From NCBI GenBank assembly GCA_017523285.1, contig JAFWWU010000172.1, positions 1 to 54,964 on the forward strand: 54,964 nucleotides of DNA, read 5' to 3'. This stretch comes from Ruminococcus sp. GTDB lineage: Bacteria; Bacillota; Clostridia; Oscillospirales; Ruminococcaceae. The translations under genes and the position numbers were made by a program. Position 1 is the stretch's first letter. The number at the start of each line of letters is the position of its first letter. The notes below the pieces were generated by a model that had not been told where the DNA came from, did not search any database, and saw only the letters and a program-made list of their open reading frames with translations. Shown here piece by piece: positions 54,290 to 54,964 of the stretch.

Positions 54290-54964
<675 letters not shown>

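Overview
The window reads as chromosomal DNA of an AT-rich, spore-forming, Gram-positive anaerobe of the class Clostridia. The best guess is Ruminococcus or another Oscillospiraceae member. The reasons are the heat-shock operon hrcA-grpE-dnaK under a CIRCE operator, strong AGGAGG ribosome sites with several GTG and TTG starts, a 2x[4Fe-4S] ferredoxin, the sporulation genes spoIVA, spoIIGA and sigE, and lipoproteins without outer-membrane machinery.

Layout. 1-3004 (minus): 3' part of the heat-shock operon. 3075-10200 (mostly minus): small lipoproteins, an IS481-like insertion sequence, ferredoxin, a pspA envelope-stress pair, a DUF975 membrane protein, a GDPD-type phosphodiesterase, birA and a coiled-coil protein. 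10321-17322 (minus): a six-gene surface-glycan operon (phosphoglycosyl transferase, manC, gmd, two GT4 glycosyltransferases, rmd) that should make GDP-D-rhamnose and start a D-rhamnose-containing glycan. 17486-19393 (plus): three small genes that look like phage tail or baseplate relatives. 19415-23825 (plus): a membrane GDPD and secDF. 23954-29636: a beta-helix lipoprotein, a VanY-like peptidase and a SulP anion transporter. 29643-34043 (minus): a solute-binding lipoprotein and a diguanylate cyclase with a LacI-type sensor. 34149-39097: spoIVA and a DUF3794/LysM protein (minus), then spoIIGA-sigE (plus).

From about 39.2 kb to the end the window is accessory DNA: a stop-interrupted IS256-type element, a small membrane protein, a SUKH immunity gene overlapping the end of an 8.4-kb gene for a secreted 2789-residue polymorphic toxin, an IS66 element with a perfect 8-bp target duplication, an IS110 remnant that still carries its probable bridge-RNA leader, an inverted-repeat element, and the start of a large serine recombinase that probably marks one end of another mobile element.

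The most interesting system is the toxin-immunity pair. The toxin carries, in order, a signal peptide, C-type lectin, beta-rich, von Willebrand A, PKD/Ig-like and transglutaminase-like domains, a membrane hairpin, an array of GDDA helical repeats, and a C-terminal WHH-type HNH nuclease. All three transposases that can be read in full are broken by one or two point lesions, so the island looks settled rather than recently mobile. Positions of small sites were read by eye and could be off by a base.
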